From assembly GCF_000702305.1 (NCBI RefSeq), contig NZ_JNLC01000012.1, forward strand, positions 310,001 to 374,000: a DNA stretch of 64,000 nucleotides, given 5' to 3'. Positions 34,979-43,220 of this stretch are shown piece after piece (the stretch's first letter is position 1; every line of letters begins with the position of its first letter). This DNA comes from Allobosea sp. 117 (GTDB taxonomy: Bacteria > Pseudomonadota > Alphaproteobacteria > Rhizobiales > Xanthobacteraceae). A program made the translations under genes and the position numbers. The notes beneath the pieces were generated by a model. It saw only the letters and a program-made list of their open reading frames with translations. It had not been told where the DNA came from and searched no databases.

Positions 34979-36367
34979 ATGGCCGACTGGACTCCCGACC
35001 TCTCCCGCAGCGACAAGCCGCGCTATCTCGCCATCGCCGACCTTCTCGCCGAGGACATCCGCGCGGGCCGTCTGGCCATCGGCGATCGCCTGCCGCCGCA
35101 GCGCAAGCTCGCCGGCCGGCTGGACATCGACTTCACCACGGTGGCGCGCGGCTATGTCGAGGCACAGAAGCGCGGGCTGGTGGAAAGCCGCGTCGGCCAG
35201 GGCACCTTCGTCGTCGGCGCGCCGAGGCCGGCGGTCCGCCTGCCCTCGGTGGCGGCGAGCCACAGCGTCGCCGACCTCTCGATGAACCTGCCGCCCGAGC
35301 CGGACGACCCGGCGCTGATCGAGCGCATGCGGGAGGGTCTCGCCGAGGTCGGAAGCGACATCGTCGCGCTGCTGCGCTATCAGGGCTTCGGCGGCTCGTC
35401 CGCCGACAAGGATGCCGCTTCCGCCTGGCTCGGGCGCCGCGCGCTGGTGCCCTCGCAGGAGCGCATCTTCGTCACGCCGGGCGCACACCCCGCGCTCTTG
35501 GGCATATTCACGCTTCTGGCGAAGCCCGGCGACGTGATTCTGTCGGAGGCCATCACCTATCCCGGCGCGCGCTCCATCGCGGCGCAGCTCGGCCTGCGCC
35601 TCGTCGGGCTGCCGATGGACGCCGACGGCATCGATCCCGATGCGTTTGCCGATGCCTGCAAGCGGCTCGCGCCGAAGGCGCTCTACATCAACCCGACCCT
35701 GCAGAACCCGACCACCCTGACCGTGCCCAAGGCTCGGCGTGACGCCATCATCGCCGTCGCCCGCCGCTTCCGCGTGCCGATCGTCGAAGACGACGCCTAT
35801 GGCTTCATTCCCGCGCACGGTGTGCCGCCGCTCGCCGCCATCGCGCCGGACCTGACCTGGCACGTCGCCGGCCTTGCCAAATGCATCGGCGCCGGCCTGC
35901 GCGTCGCCTATGTGGTGGCGCCCGAGGCGCGGGCGGGCTGGCCCTTCGCGGCGGCGCTGCGCGCATCCACCGTCATGGCCTCGCCGCTCACCGTCGCACT
36001 CGCCACCCGCTGGATCGAGGACGGCACGGCGGACACGCTGCTGCGCTTCATCCGCACCGAGACCGCCGCGCGCCAGCAGCTCGCGGCGGAGATCCTGCCC
36101 GCCGGCAGTTTCCGCGCCGATCCGATGAGCTTCAACATCTGGCTCGAACTGCCCCAGCCCTGGACCCGCTCTGCCTTCGTGGGACACATGATGTCCACCG
36201 GTATCGGCGTGGTGGCGAGCGACGCCTTCACTGTCGAGGGTCCGCCGCCGGAAGCCGCCCGCGTCTGCCTTGGCGGCCCGGCCTCGCGGCAGAAGGTGCG
36301 CGGCGCGCTCGAATTCATGGCGCACGCGCTGAACCACTCGCCGGCGGTGTCCTCCACGTTCCTGTAG
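34979..36367 (+). CDS. MocR/PdxR-type GntR regulator with aminotransferase domain
   Basis: A 462-residue regulator. An N-terminal winged helix (DIRAGRLAIGDRLPPQRKLAG, TVARGYVEAQKRGLVE) is fused to a PLP-dependent aminotransferase-like domain; the PLP lysine lies in GLAKCIGAGLRVAYVV near residue 301, and INPTLQNPTTL, VEDDAYGFIP are present. Such proteins sense PLP or an amino-acid-like effector. It is divergent from Nit1C and faces the GTCAAT repeats, so it is the best candidate for Nit1C control; control of the dapB-like gene further on is less likely. Confidence 0.9.
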   Translation: MADWTPDLSRSDKPRYLAIADLLAEDIRAGRLAIGDRLPPQRKLAGRLDIDFTTVARGYVEAQKRGLVESRVGQGTFVVGAPRPAVRLPSVAASHSVADLSMNLPPEPDDPALIERMREGLAEVGSDIVALLRYQGFGGSSADKDAASAWLGRRALVPSQERIFVTPGAHPALLGIFTLLAKPGDVILSEAITYPGARSIAAQLGLRLVGLPMDADGIDPDAFADACKRLAPKALYINPTLQNPTTLTVPKARRDAIIAVARRFRVPIVEDDAYGFIPAHGVPPLAAIAPDLTWHVAGLAKCIGAGLRVAYVVAPEARAGWPFAAALRASTVMASPLTVALATRWIEDGTADTLLRFIRTETAARQQLAAEILPAGSFRADPMSFNIWLELPQPWTRSAFVGHMMSTGIGVVASDAFTVEGPPPEAARVCLGGPASRQKVRGALEFMAHALNHSPAVSSTFL

Positions 36368-36497
36368 GACACAGGCGCCGGCCACTGATGCGGCCGATAT
36401 CCGCGACCTTCTTCCGGTTCACATCACGGGTACATTCGCGTCGTTCGATTGCGGGCTCCCTTGGGCTCCCGACAATTTTGGATGACCTCGGCGCTTC

Positions 36498-36535
36498 ATT
36501 GTCTACAAAAGATCGACTTGAAGTCGTCAACAGTG
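36498..36535. promoter_or_regulatory. Operator-like boxes A, upstream of dapB-like gene
   Basis: Three related boxes, ATTGTCTACAA (36498-36508), ATCGAC (36512-36517) and GTCGTC in AAGTCGTCAACAGTG (36521-36535). The centres are 11 bases apart (about 36503.5, 36514.5, 36525.5), so they lie on one face of the helix. They match the GTCGAC-core boxes of the other promoters in this island. Confidence 0.55.
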
Positions 36536-36551
36536 AATCGGAGCGTTCGCC

Positions 36552-37361
36552 ATGGCCTTCCGCATCATTCTCGCAGGCGCCACCGGCCGGGTCGGCCGCG
36601 CGCTCACCGCCGCTATCGAGGAAGCACCTGACATGGATCTCGTCGCCGCCGTGTCCCGCAGCGGCGCCGGCAGGGATCTCGGCGAGGTGCTCGGCGGCGC
36701 GCCCAGCGGCGTGCCGGTGTTCTCCAGCGTCGCCGAGGCGCTCGCCGTCCCGGCCGACGTACTGATCGACTACACCGACCGCGAGGTGATCAAGGCGGCG
36801 ACGCTCGCCGCCATCGACGCCGGCATACACGTCGTCATCGGCACATCGGGTCTCACCGCGAAGGATTTCGACGAGATCGACGCGCTCGCACGCGCGAAGG
36901 GCGTCGGCGTGCTCGCCGGCGGCAATTTCGCGATCACCGCGGTCCTGCTCCGCCGCTTCGCGATCGAGGCGGCCAAATACATCGCCGATGTCGAGCTGAT
37001 CGAATATTGCCCGGCCGAGCGGCGGGACGCGCCTTCCGGCACTGCGCGCGAGCTGGCCGAGGAGCTCGCCGAGGTGCGCCAGCCGGCGACGAGCTGGCCG
37101 GTCGAGGAGATGGTCGGCGCCGTCGAGACGCGCGGCGGCGCCTTCGGCGAAGGGCGGACCGAGGTCCGCCTGCATGCGCTCCGGCTGCCGTCCTATCTGC
37201 TGGCGGTGGAAGCCGTGTTCGCCACGCATGACGAACGCCTGACCATCCGCCACGATGCCGGCTTTTCGCCCATGCCCTATGTCTCGGGCACGATGCTCGC
37301 CGCCCGCAAGGTGTCGGGCTGGACCGGCGTCAGGCGCGGCCTCGACTCGGTGATGGACTGA
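36552..37361 (+). CDS. DapB-like reductase lacking the catalytic His/Lys
   Basis: A 269-residue protein with the dihydrodipicolinate reductase fold: ILAGATGRVGRALTAAI (NAD(P) binding), LIDYTDREVI, VIGTSGLT and DAPSGTARELAEEL. In true DapB the active site reads E-x-HH-x-x-K-x-DAPSGTA. Here it is IEYCPAERRDAPSGTA, so both His (E. coli 159/160) are Cys/Pro and the Lys (163) is Arg. It therefore probably reduces a different substrate. The context is a GntR-controlled catabolic island, not lysine synthesis. Confidence 0.82.
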   Translation: MAFRIILAGATGRVGRALTAAIEEAPDMDLVAAVSRSGAGRDLGEVLGGAPSGVPVFSSVAEALAVPADVLIDYTDREVIKAATLAAIDAGIHVVIGTSGLTAKDFDEIDALARAKGVGVLAGGNFAITAVLLRRFAIEAAKYIADVELIEYCPAERRDAPSGTARELAEELAEVRQPATSWPVEEMVGAVETRGGAFGEGRTEVRLHALRLPSYLLAVEAVFATHDERLTIRHDAGFSPMPYVSGTMLAARKVSGWTGVRRGLDSVMD

Positions 37362-37365
37362 CGCC

Positions 37366-38604
37366 TCAGAACCGTTCGGGGCGGAACGGCGCGAGGTCGA
37401 CGGAGGGCTCGCGACCGGCGACCAGCTCGGCGACCAGCCGGCCGGTCGTCGCGCCGAGCGTCACGCCGATCTGCCCGTGGCCATAGGCCAGGAAGACATT
37501 GGCGTGGCGCGGCGCTCGCCCGATCGCCGGCAGGCCGTCCGGCAGGAACGGGCGCGGCCCCATCCAGAGCGTGCCGCCCGACAGGTCGAGCCCCGGCAGG
37601 ATGCCGGCCGCCTTCCGGGCCAGCATGTGGGCGCGCGAGAAATTGGGCGCCGGATCCGGCCCCGCCACCTCTATGGTGCCGGCGATGCGCAGGCCGGTCT
37701 CCATCGGCGTCAGCACGAAGCCGCCATTGGCGTAGAGCACGGGGCGGCCCAGCGCGACGCCCGGCGCGGGCACGTGATAATGGTAGCCCTGCAGCGCGGC
37801 GAGCGGCGCCTTCAGCCCGAGCTCGCCGAGCAGCGGCCGGCTCCAGGCACCCGCCGCGACGACGAGGCGGCGGACATCAATCCGTTCGCCCCCGGCGAGG
37901 TGCAGCGCCGCGACACGGTCGCCCGCGCTCTCGATGTGCCGTACCTCGGCGATACGGATGATGCCGCCGCGAGCCTGAAAGAAGGCCGCCAGCCGCCGTG
38001 CCATCAGGTGGGGATCGCTGAACTGGTGCCATCCCTTCAGCCGGGCACCGCAGGAGACCGGTCCGCCGAGCGCCGGCTCCAGCTCGCGCACCTCCTCGCC
38101 GGAGAGGAAGCTGTGCCGGAAGCCGAGCGCCTCGCGCAGCTCCCAGGTGAAGCGGTCCTTCTCGTAATCGGCACGGTCGTGGAAGACGATGAGGTTCTCG
38201 GCCGGAACGAGGTTGCCGGCGATCCCGGCGCGGTCGAGCAGCGCGCGGTAGTCGGCCTCGGCGTGGCGTGTCAGCGTGGCGAGGAAACCGGCCGCCTCGG
38301 TGACGCGTCGCCGGCTTCCCGTCGACAGGAAGCGCAGCAGCCACGGCAGTTCGCGCAGCAGCGCCCGCGGACGCACAAAGAGCGGCCCCTCGGGGTCGAG
38401 AAGCCAGCCCGGTATCTTGCGCGCCGTGCCCGGCTTGGCGAGCGGCACCACCTCGCCGACCGCCAGCAGGCCGCAATTGCCGAAGGTCGCCCCGCCACCC
38501 GGCTGGTCGCGCTCGATGATCTCGACCGAATGGCCGTCGTCCTGCAGGGCGAGCGCCGTGCACAGGCCGACGATGCCGCCGCCGATGATGGTGACGTCGC
38601 TCAT
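37366..38604 (-). CDS. DadA-like FAD-dependent amino-acid dehydrogenase/oxidase
   Basis: A 412-residue flavoenzyme of the DAO/DadA group. It starts with the FAD motif VTIIGGGIVGLCTALAL and EIIERDQPGGGATFGNCGLL, and ends with GPRPFLPDGLPAIGRAP and AYGHGQIGVTLG, typical of D-amino-acid or secondary-amine dehydrogenases. It oxidises an amine to an imine, passing electrons to O2 or the respiratory chain. It is cotranscribed with the tautomerase 25 bases upstream and converges with the dapB-like gene. Confidence 0.88.
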   Translation of the reverse strand: MSDVTIIGGGIVGLCTALALQDDGHSVEIIERDQPGGGATFGNCGLLAVGEVVPLAKPGTARKIPGWLLDPEGPLFVRPRALLRELPWLLRFLSTGSRRRVTEAAGFLATLTRHAEADYRALLDRAGIAGNLVPAENLIVFHDRADYEKDRFTWELREALGFRHSFLSGEEVRELEPALGGPVSCGARLKGWHQFSDPHLMARRLAAFFQARGGIIRIAEVRHIESAGDRVAALHLAGGERIDVRRLVVAAGAWSRPLLGELGLKAPLAALQGYHYHVPAPGVALGRPVLYANGGFVLTPMETGLRIAGTIEVAGPDPAPNFSRAHMLARKAAGILPGLDLSGGTLWMGPRPFLPDGLPAIGRAPRHANVFLAYGHGQIGVTLGATTGRLVAELVAGREPSVDLAPFRPERF

Positions 38605-38629
38605 CTGGGTTCTGCCGCTGGCAGCCTCG

Positions 38630-38833
38630 TCAGGAGGCCGGCGCCGCCGGCTTGGCGTCGGTCAGCACACCGCCGATCGCCCAGTCCTCGCGCTCGACCT
38701 CGGTGAAGACGATCTGCACGCTCGCGGGGGTGCACTTGGCGATGCGGGCCATTTCGCTGGTCAGGGACTCGGCGAGCTCCTGCTTCTGCTCGCGGGTGCG
38801 GCCTGTCAGCATTTCGACGCGGATGATGGGCAT
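38630..38833 (-). CDS. 4-oxalocrotonate tautomerase-family protein
   Basis: A 67-residue tautomerase. After Met removal the catalytic base Pro1 is exposed (MPIIRVEMLTGRT) and Arg11 lies in TGRT, both as in 4-OT; the later part contains EREDWAIGGVLTDAK. It interconverts keto and enol forms of a 2-oxoacid. ATG 38833 fixes Pro at position 1. It is transcribed with the DadA-like gene and starts opposite boxes B. Confidence 0.88.
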   Translation of the reverse strand: MPIIRVEMLTGRTREQKQELAESLTSEMARIAKCTPASVQIVFTEVEREDWAIGGVLTDAKPAAPAS

Positions 38834-38900
38834 ATCGGCTCCGGACCAGGGGCGGCGAGGAGGGACGGCACCGCTCATCGCCTTCTTCATTGTATAACCA

Positions 38901-38935
38901 ATGTCGACATGTGTAGATTGACCGTCGACATTGTC
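38901..38935. promoter_or_regulatory. Operator-like boxes B, divergent tautomerase/aroE-like promoters
   Basis: A perfect palindrome ATGTCGACAT at 38901-38910 and CGTCGACATTGTC at 38923-38935. The GTCGAC cores are 21 bases apart (two turns). The spacer serves both divergent genes. This matches the TGTnnACA pattern bound by FadR-type GntR regulators (inference). Confidence 0.6.
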
Positions 38936-38988
38936 AACGCGTGTTTCGCGTCCGTTCGGCGGAAGACCCGGCGCAGAGGTTGCTCCTG

Positions 38989-39798
38989 ATGCACACTCCC
39001 TCCCCTACCATCATCACCGGCACCACGCGCATTTTCTTCATGCTGGCGCATCCGATCGAGCATGTGCGCTCGCCCGAGGTGTTCAATCCGGAGTTCGAGC
39101 GCCGCGGCATCGATGCGGTGATGATCCCCATGCATTTCGCGCCCGAGGATTTCGCCGAGGGCTGGGCGGGGATGAAGCGCATGCGCAATCTCGGCGGCAT
39201 CGTGATCAGCGTGCCGCTCAAGGAGCAGGCGCTCACGCTCGCCGACGCGGCGGACGAGACCGCGCTGTCGGTCGGTGCCGCCAACACCGTTCGCCGTGAA
39301 CCGGACGGGCGGATGGTCGCCGCCAATTTCGACGGTCCGGGATTCATGCAGGGCCTGCTCGGCGGCGGCCGGGACGCCGTCGGCCGCCACGCCCTCCTCG
39401 TCGGCGCGGGCGGCGCCGGGCGCTCGATCGCCTTCAGCCTCGCGGCGGCGGGCGTCGCCTCGGTGCATATCAACGACGTCGACGACGGCCGGGCGGTTGC
39501 TCTGGCGGCCGAGGTGCGCCGCCGCTATCCGGCACTCGCGGTGACCAGCGGCACCGCCGACCTCGCGGGGCGCGACCTCGTCATCAACGCGACGCCCTGC
39601 GGGCTGCATCCCGAGACCGACCCGGTGCCGGTCGACATCGCCGCGCTGAAGCCGGGCATGATCGTCGCCGACATCGTGATGAAGCCGCGCGAGACGCCGC
39701 TTCTGCTCGCCGCCCAGCGCGCCGGCTGCGATGTGCGCTTCGGCAACGGCATGCTGGACGAGCAGCTCGGTCTGATGATGCGCTTCTTCGGCTATTGA
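38989..39798 (+). CDS. Shikimate/quinate dehydrogenase-like enzyme
   Basis: A 269-residue AroE-family oxidoreductase. The catalytic pair is present as K78 (VISVPLKEQA) and D115 (NFDGPGF); GAANT and the NAD(P) motif VGAGGAGRSIAFSL are clear. The substrate loop differs from AroE: the usual H-S-x-S-P reads HVRSP, losing the first Ser. It is likely a dehydrogenase of a hydroxylated ring or related acid rather than aromatic-pathway AroE. It stands alone on the plus strand and converges with the SDR gene. Confidence 0.85.
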   Translation: MHTPSPTIITGTTRIFFMLAHPIEHVRSPEVFNPEFERRGIDAVMIPMHFAPEDFAEGWAGMKRMRNLGGIVISVPLKEQALTLADAADETALSVGAANTVRREPDGRMVAANFDGPGFMQGLLGGGRDAVGRHALLVGAGGAGRSIAFSLAAAGVASVHINDVDDGRAVALAAEVRRRYPALAVTSGTADLAGRDLVINATPCGLHPETDPVPVDIAALKPGMIVADIVMKPRETPLLLAAQRAGCDVRFGNGMLDEQLGLMMRFFGY

Positions 39799-39800
39799 GC

Positions 39801-39816
39801 GCCGGCTCAGGCCGGC
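39801..39816. terminator. Small hairpin between converging genes
   Basis: GCCGGC-TCAG-GCCGGC lies between the aroE-like stop (39798) and the SDR stop region (39807). Six pairs with a four-base loop; no T-run. It is a plausible short shared terminator, but weak evidence. Confidence 0.35.
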
Positions 39817-40592
39817 TGCGCGGCGGCCGCGCTGTAGCTCGTATAGACCAGCCAGCCGCAATCGATCGGCAGCGTCGCGCCGGTGATGGCGCCGGCCAGC
39901 GGCGAGGACAGGAAATAGATCGCCTCGGCGACTTCGTGGGGCTCGACGAAACGGCGCAGCGCCGAGCGTGCGATCACCGTGCTCGGGTCGCGCTCGCCGC
40001 GATCGATGCGCGCCTTCATCGCCGGCGTCAGCGTGTAGCCAGGCGCCACCGCATTGACCCGCACACCCTGCGGACCGAGTTCGGCGGCCATGATCTCGGT
40101 CAGCATCTTCACGCCGGCCTTGCTGACGCCATAGGCCGGCTGCGGCCAGGGGTGGAAGGTGGTGAGCGAGCAGAGGTTCACGATCGAGCCGCGCCCCGCC
40201 TCGACCATGCGGGTCGCGAAGGCGCGGCCGACCAGCAGCGTGCCGCGCACATTGATGTCGAGTATCCGGTCGAATTCCTCGATCGGCATCTTGGTCACCC
40301 GCACCGCGTTCTGCAGCACCCCGCCGGAATTCACCAGCGCCGCCACCGGGCCGTGATCGGTGCTCACCGTCGTGGCGAAGCGCTCGACCTCCTCCTCCGA
40401 GGACACGTCGAGGCGATGGAAATCGCAGCGCGTGCCGCCGGCCGCGATTTCCGCCGCCACCGCGCGGCCGCGCGTCTCGTCGATGTCGCCGATGACGACC
40501 GTCCAGCCGGCGGCGGCGAAGCGCTTTGCGGTGGCCTCGCCGATGCCGCTCGCCCCGCCGGTGATCACGACGACATTGCCGGAGGAGTTCAT
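39807..40592 (-). CDS. Short-chain dehydrogenase/reductase
   Basis: A 261-residue classical SDR: TGGASGIG near residue 11, GDID after the second strand (NAD preference), and active-site Ser/Tyr/Lys in NLCSLTTFH and YGVSKAGVK. The usual NNAG is NSGG here. It overlaps the upstream TIM-barrel gene stop by four bases (ATGA at 40589-40592), so it probably acts on the product of that enzyme. It belongs to the hydantoinase operon running leftward from 45289. Confidence 0.88.
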   Translation of the reverse strand: MNSSGNVVVITGGASGIGEATAKRFAAAGWTVVIGDIDETRGRAVAAEIAAGGTRCDFHRLDVSSEEEVERFATTVSTDHGPVAALVNSGGVLQNAVRVTKMPIEEFDRILDINVRGTLLVGRAFATRMVEAGRGSIVNLCSLTTFHPWPQPAYGVSKAGVKMLTEIMAAELGPQGVRVNAVAPGYTLTPAMKARIDRGERDPSTVIARSALRRFVEPHEVAEAIYFLSSPLAGAITGATLPIDCGWLVYTSYSAAAAQPA

Positions 40593-41443
40593 GCCTGATC
40601 CTTTGCTGTGTCGCCGAGCGCGCCGACATAGGGGGTGCAGCGCTCGATGCCGATCCGCACGGTCTCGTCGCCGGGGCGCGTCCACCAGTCGAGCTCGGAG
40701 AAGATTTCGAGCTCGAACACGCCGGAATAGCCGATCTCGTCGAGCCAACCGCGGATGCGAGCGATATCGGCAACGCCGTCGCCGACCATGCCGCGGTCGC
40801 GCAGGTTCCGGGTCGGCACCAGCCAGTCGCAATAGTGGAAGGTCAGTATGCGCTCGGGGCCGGCGCGGCGCAGCTCGCTCTCGAAGGCCGGGTCCCACCA
40901 GCAGTGATAGACGTCCGGCACCAGCCCGGCGGCATCGCCGAGCTCGTCGCACAAATCGTTGGCGACGGTTATCGAGTTCAGCACGCTGCGGTCGCCGGCA
41001 TACATCGGATGCAGCGGCTCGAGGCCGAGCTTCACGCCGACGCTGCGGGCATGTGGCGCCAGCGTGTGGAGGGCGTCGCGCACCCGCGCGCGCTGGCCGG
41101 CGATGTCCTTGGAGCCGGGCGGCAGTCCGCCGACCACCATGACCACGCAGGGCGCGCCAATGGCGGCGGCATTGTCGAGGATGCGCCGGTTCTGCTCGAT
41201 GGCGGCGTCGAAATCGGCTTCCGTCGCCGCGTTCAGCCAGGCGCTGGTGCAGAGCGAGGCGACCCACAGGCCGGCGTCGCGCAGATGCCGGGCGGTGCGC
41301 TCAACGCCATATTCGTCGAGGTAGCTGCGCCAGCAGGCGATGCCCCCGACGCCCTGCGCCGCATAGCCCTCGATCGCCTGCGCCATCGTCCAGTTCGGCG
41401 TGGTGATCTGGTTGATGGCGAAGCGGGCAAGATCCGGGCGCAT
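40589..41443 (-). CDS. TIM-barrel sugar isomerase/epimerase-family protein
   Basis: A 284-residue AP-endonuclease-2-like TIM barrel. The metal site pattern is seen: Glu in LGLEPLHP, then Asp/His in DVYHCWWDP and HYCDW, and Glu in FELEIFSE. The family includes hydroxypyruvate isomerase, IolE and dehydroshikimate dehydratase, so it acts on a hydroxylated keto or sugar-like compound. The start lies five bases before the hydantoinase B stop region; coupling with the following SDR is by ATGA overlap. Confidence 0.85.
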   Translation of the reverse strand: MRPDLARFAINQITTPNWTMAQAIEGYAAQGVGGIACWRSYLDEYGVERTARHLRDAGLWVASLCTSAWLNAATEADFDAAIEQNRRILDNAAAIGAPCVVMVVGGLPPGSKDIAGQRARVRDALHTLAPHARSVGVKLGLEPLHPMYAGDRSVLNSITVANDLCDELGDAAGLVPDVYHCWWDPAFESELRRAGPERILTFHYCDWLVPTRNLRDRGMVGDGVADIARIRGWLDEIGYSGVFELEIFSELDWWTRPGDETVRIGIERCTPYVGALGDTAKDQA

Positions 41444-41447
41444 GGGA

Positions 41448-43220
41448 TCACGCGCCCCCTGCGGCCGCGCGCCGGGCCTCGGTGGCTGCCTCGTCGATCA
41501 TCTCGCCGGCGAACACCACGCCGTAGTGCCGCTCGGCATAGGCGCGGGAGATCTTGCCCTCGTCGAGATCGGCGCGGATGCGCGAGATCGGCCGCAGCCT
41601 GGGATCGCCATAGCCGCCGCCGCCCGCCTGCTCGTGGCGGATCACGGTGCCGGCCCGGATGTTGCGCGTGATCTTGCTGTCGAGCTCTTCCGCGACGCCG
41701 TCCGCCGTCATCAGCACATTGCGCGACAGCGCCGCCGGCCCGCCGCCGAACAGACCGTAGGGCGGGTTCACATAGCGGTCGGAGCGAACCTGCAGCACCG
41801 CCTCGTCGGCGAGCAGCCGATATTGCCGCACCAGCCCGAGACCGCCGCGATATTCGCCCGGCCCGCAGGAATCCTCGCGCAGCGCATATTCCTCCATCAG
41901 CACCGGATAGCGGGCTTCCAGCGTCTCGATCGGCAGGTTCGACATGTTTTGCGAGGGGTTGGTCACGCCCTCTATGCCGTCCTGGTTGAAGCGCCCGCCC
42001 CAGGCGCCGTTGATCATGTCGACCAGCACGAAGGGCTCGCGCGAGCCCTTATGATAGCCGCCGAGCACCACCACGGTGTTGCCGCCTTCGCCCGCCGCCA
42101 TCACCTTGCGCGGCGCGATCTGGGCGAGCGCGCCCATCACCGTGTCGACGACGCGGTAGCCGGTGAGCGCGCGCGCGGCGACGGGGGCCGGCATCAGCGG
42201 GTTGAGGATCGAGCCTTCCGGCGCCGTCACGGTGATGCAGCGATAGACGCCGGCATTGTTCGGCACCTCGCTGTCGAGTGCACAGCGCACGGTCAGATAG
42301 GTCGAGGATTTGGTGAAGGAGAGCGTCGAGTTGATGGCGCCCCGCACCTGCGGCGAGGAGCCTTCGAAATCGACGTACAGATGGTTCCCGCGCACGCTGA
42401 CGCGGCATTTGATCGGGATCGGCTCGGGCGAGAAGCCGTCGCCGTCGATATAGTCGGTGAAATCGTAATCGCCGTCCGGCCAGGCGGCGATGGCGGCGCG
42501 GGTAAGCGCCTCGCCATAGTCGATCAGCTCGTCGAAATAGCGGTTCAGCTCCTCGGCGCCGTAGCGCTCCACCAGCTTGACGAACTCGCGCTCGCCGATG
42601 TTGCAGGTGGCGTATTGCGCCTCGATGTCGCCGATGACCAGCTCCGGCAGGCGCACATTCTTCTCGATGATCGTGAACAGCGTCTCGTTCGGCGCGCCGC
42701 GATCATAGAGCTTCATCGGCGCGATGCGGATGCCTTCCTGGAAGATCTCGGTCGAGTCGCTGGCATTCGAGCCCGGCACGCGGCCGCCGACATCGCAATG
42801 ATGCGCCACCACGACGGAGAAGCCCTGCAGCTCGCCGCCATGGAAGATCGGCTTGAACATGAAGATGTCCGGCAGGTGCATGCCGCCGTCATAGGGGTCG
42901 TTCAGCACCACCACGTCGCCGGGATGCAAATTGCCGGCGAAGCGCTTGATAACGACCTCCATCGCGTCCGGCACCGCGCCGAGATGGAGCGCCACGGTCT
43001 TCGCCTGCGAGAGGATGCGCCCCTGCCGGTCGCACATGGTGACCGAATAGTCGAGCACGTCGCGCACGATGGGCGAGCGGGCGGTGCGCATCACCGCATA
43101 GGCCATGTCGTCGACGATGGTGTCGAGGCCGCTCTTGATCACCGCGAAGGTGATGGGATCGATCCTGCGCTCCACCATGGTTGGCTCCCTGCCTGTCGCC
43201 TGCGCCGCGCCCGCATTCAT
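41448..43220 (-). CDS. hyuB: Hydantoinase B/oxoprolinase subunit
   Basis: A 590-residue HyuB-family protein: RIDPITFAVIKSGLDTIVDDM, DPYDGGMHLPD, VVVAHHCDVGGRVPG and the C-terminal GGGGYGDP. With HyuA it forms an ATP-dependent amidohydrolase that opens cyclic amides (hydantoin, 5-oxoproline) or, in relatives, carboxylates ketones. ATG 43220 overlaps the hyuA stop (ATGA). ATG 43178, with AGGGAG upstream and the common family start, is an alternative. Confidence 0.92.
   Translation of the reverse strand: MNAGAAQATGREPTMVERRIDPITFAVIKSGLDTIVDDMAYAVMRTARSPIVRDVLDYSVTMCDRQGRILSQAKTVALHLGAVPDAMEVVIKRFAGNLHPGDVVVLNDPYDGGMHLPDIFMFKPIFHGGELQGFSVVVAHHCDVGGRVPGSNASDSTEIFQEGIRIAPMKLYDRGAPNETLFTIIEKNVRLPELVIGDIEAQYATCNIGEREFVKLVERYGAEELNRYFDELIDYGEALTRAAIAAWPDGDYDFTDYIDGDGFSPEPIPIKCRVSVRGNHLYVDFEGSSPQVRGAINSTLSFTKSSTYLTVRCALDSEVPNNAGVYRCITVTAPEGSILNPLMPAPVAARALTGYRVVDTVMGALAQIAPRKVMAAGEGGNTVVVLGGYHKGSREPFVLVDMINGAWGGRFNQDGIEGVTNPSQNMSNLPIETLEARYPVLMEEYALREDSCGPGEYRGGLGLVRQYRLLADEAVLQVRSDRYVNPPYGLFGGGPAALSRNVLMTADGVAEELDSKITRNIRAGTVIRHEQAGGGGYGDPRLRPISRIRADLDEGKISRAYAERHYGVVFAGEMIDEAATEARRAAAGGA

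Noticed and set aside
36552-37361. Annotating the DapB-like gene as the lysine-pathway dapB
   Set aside because: The catalytic residues are replaced and the neighbours are catabolic, so the housekeeping role is unlikely.
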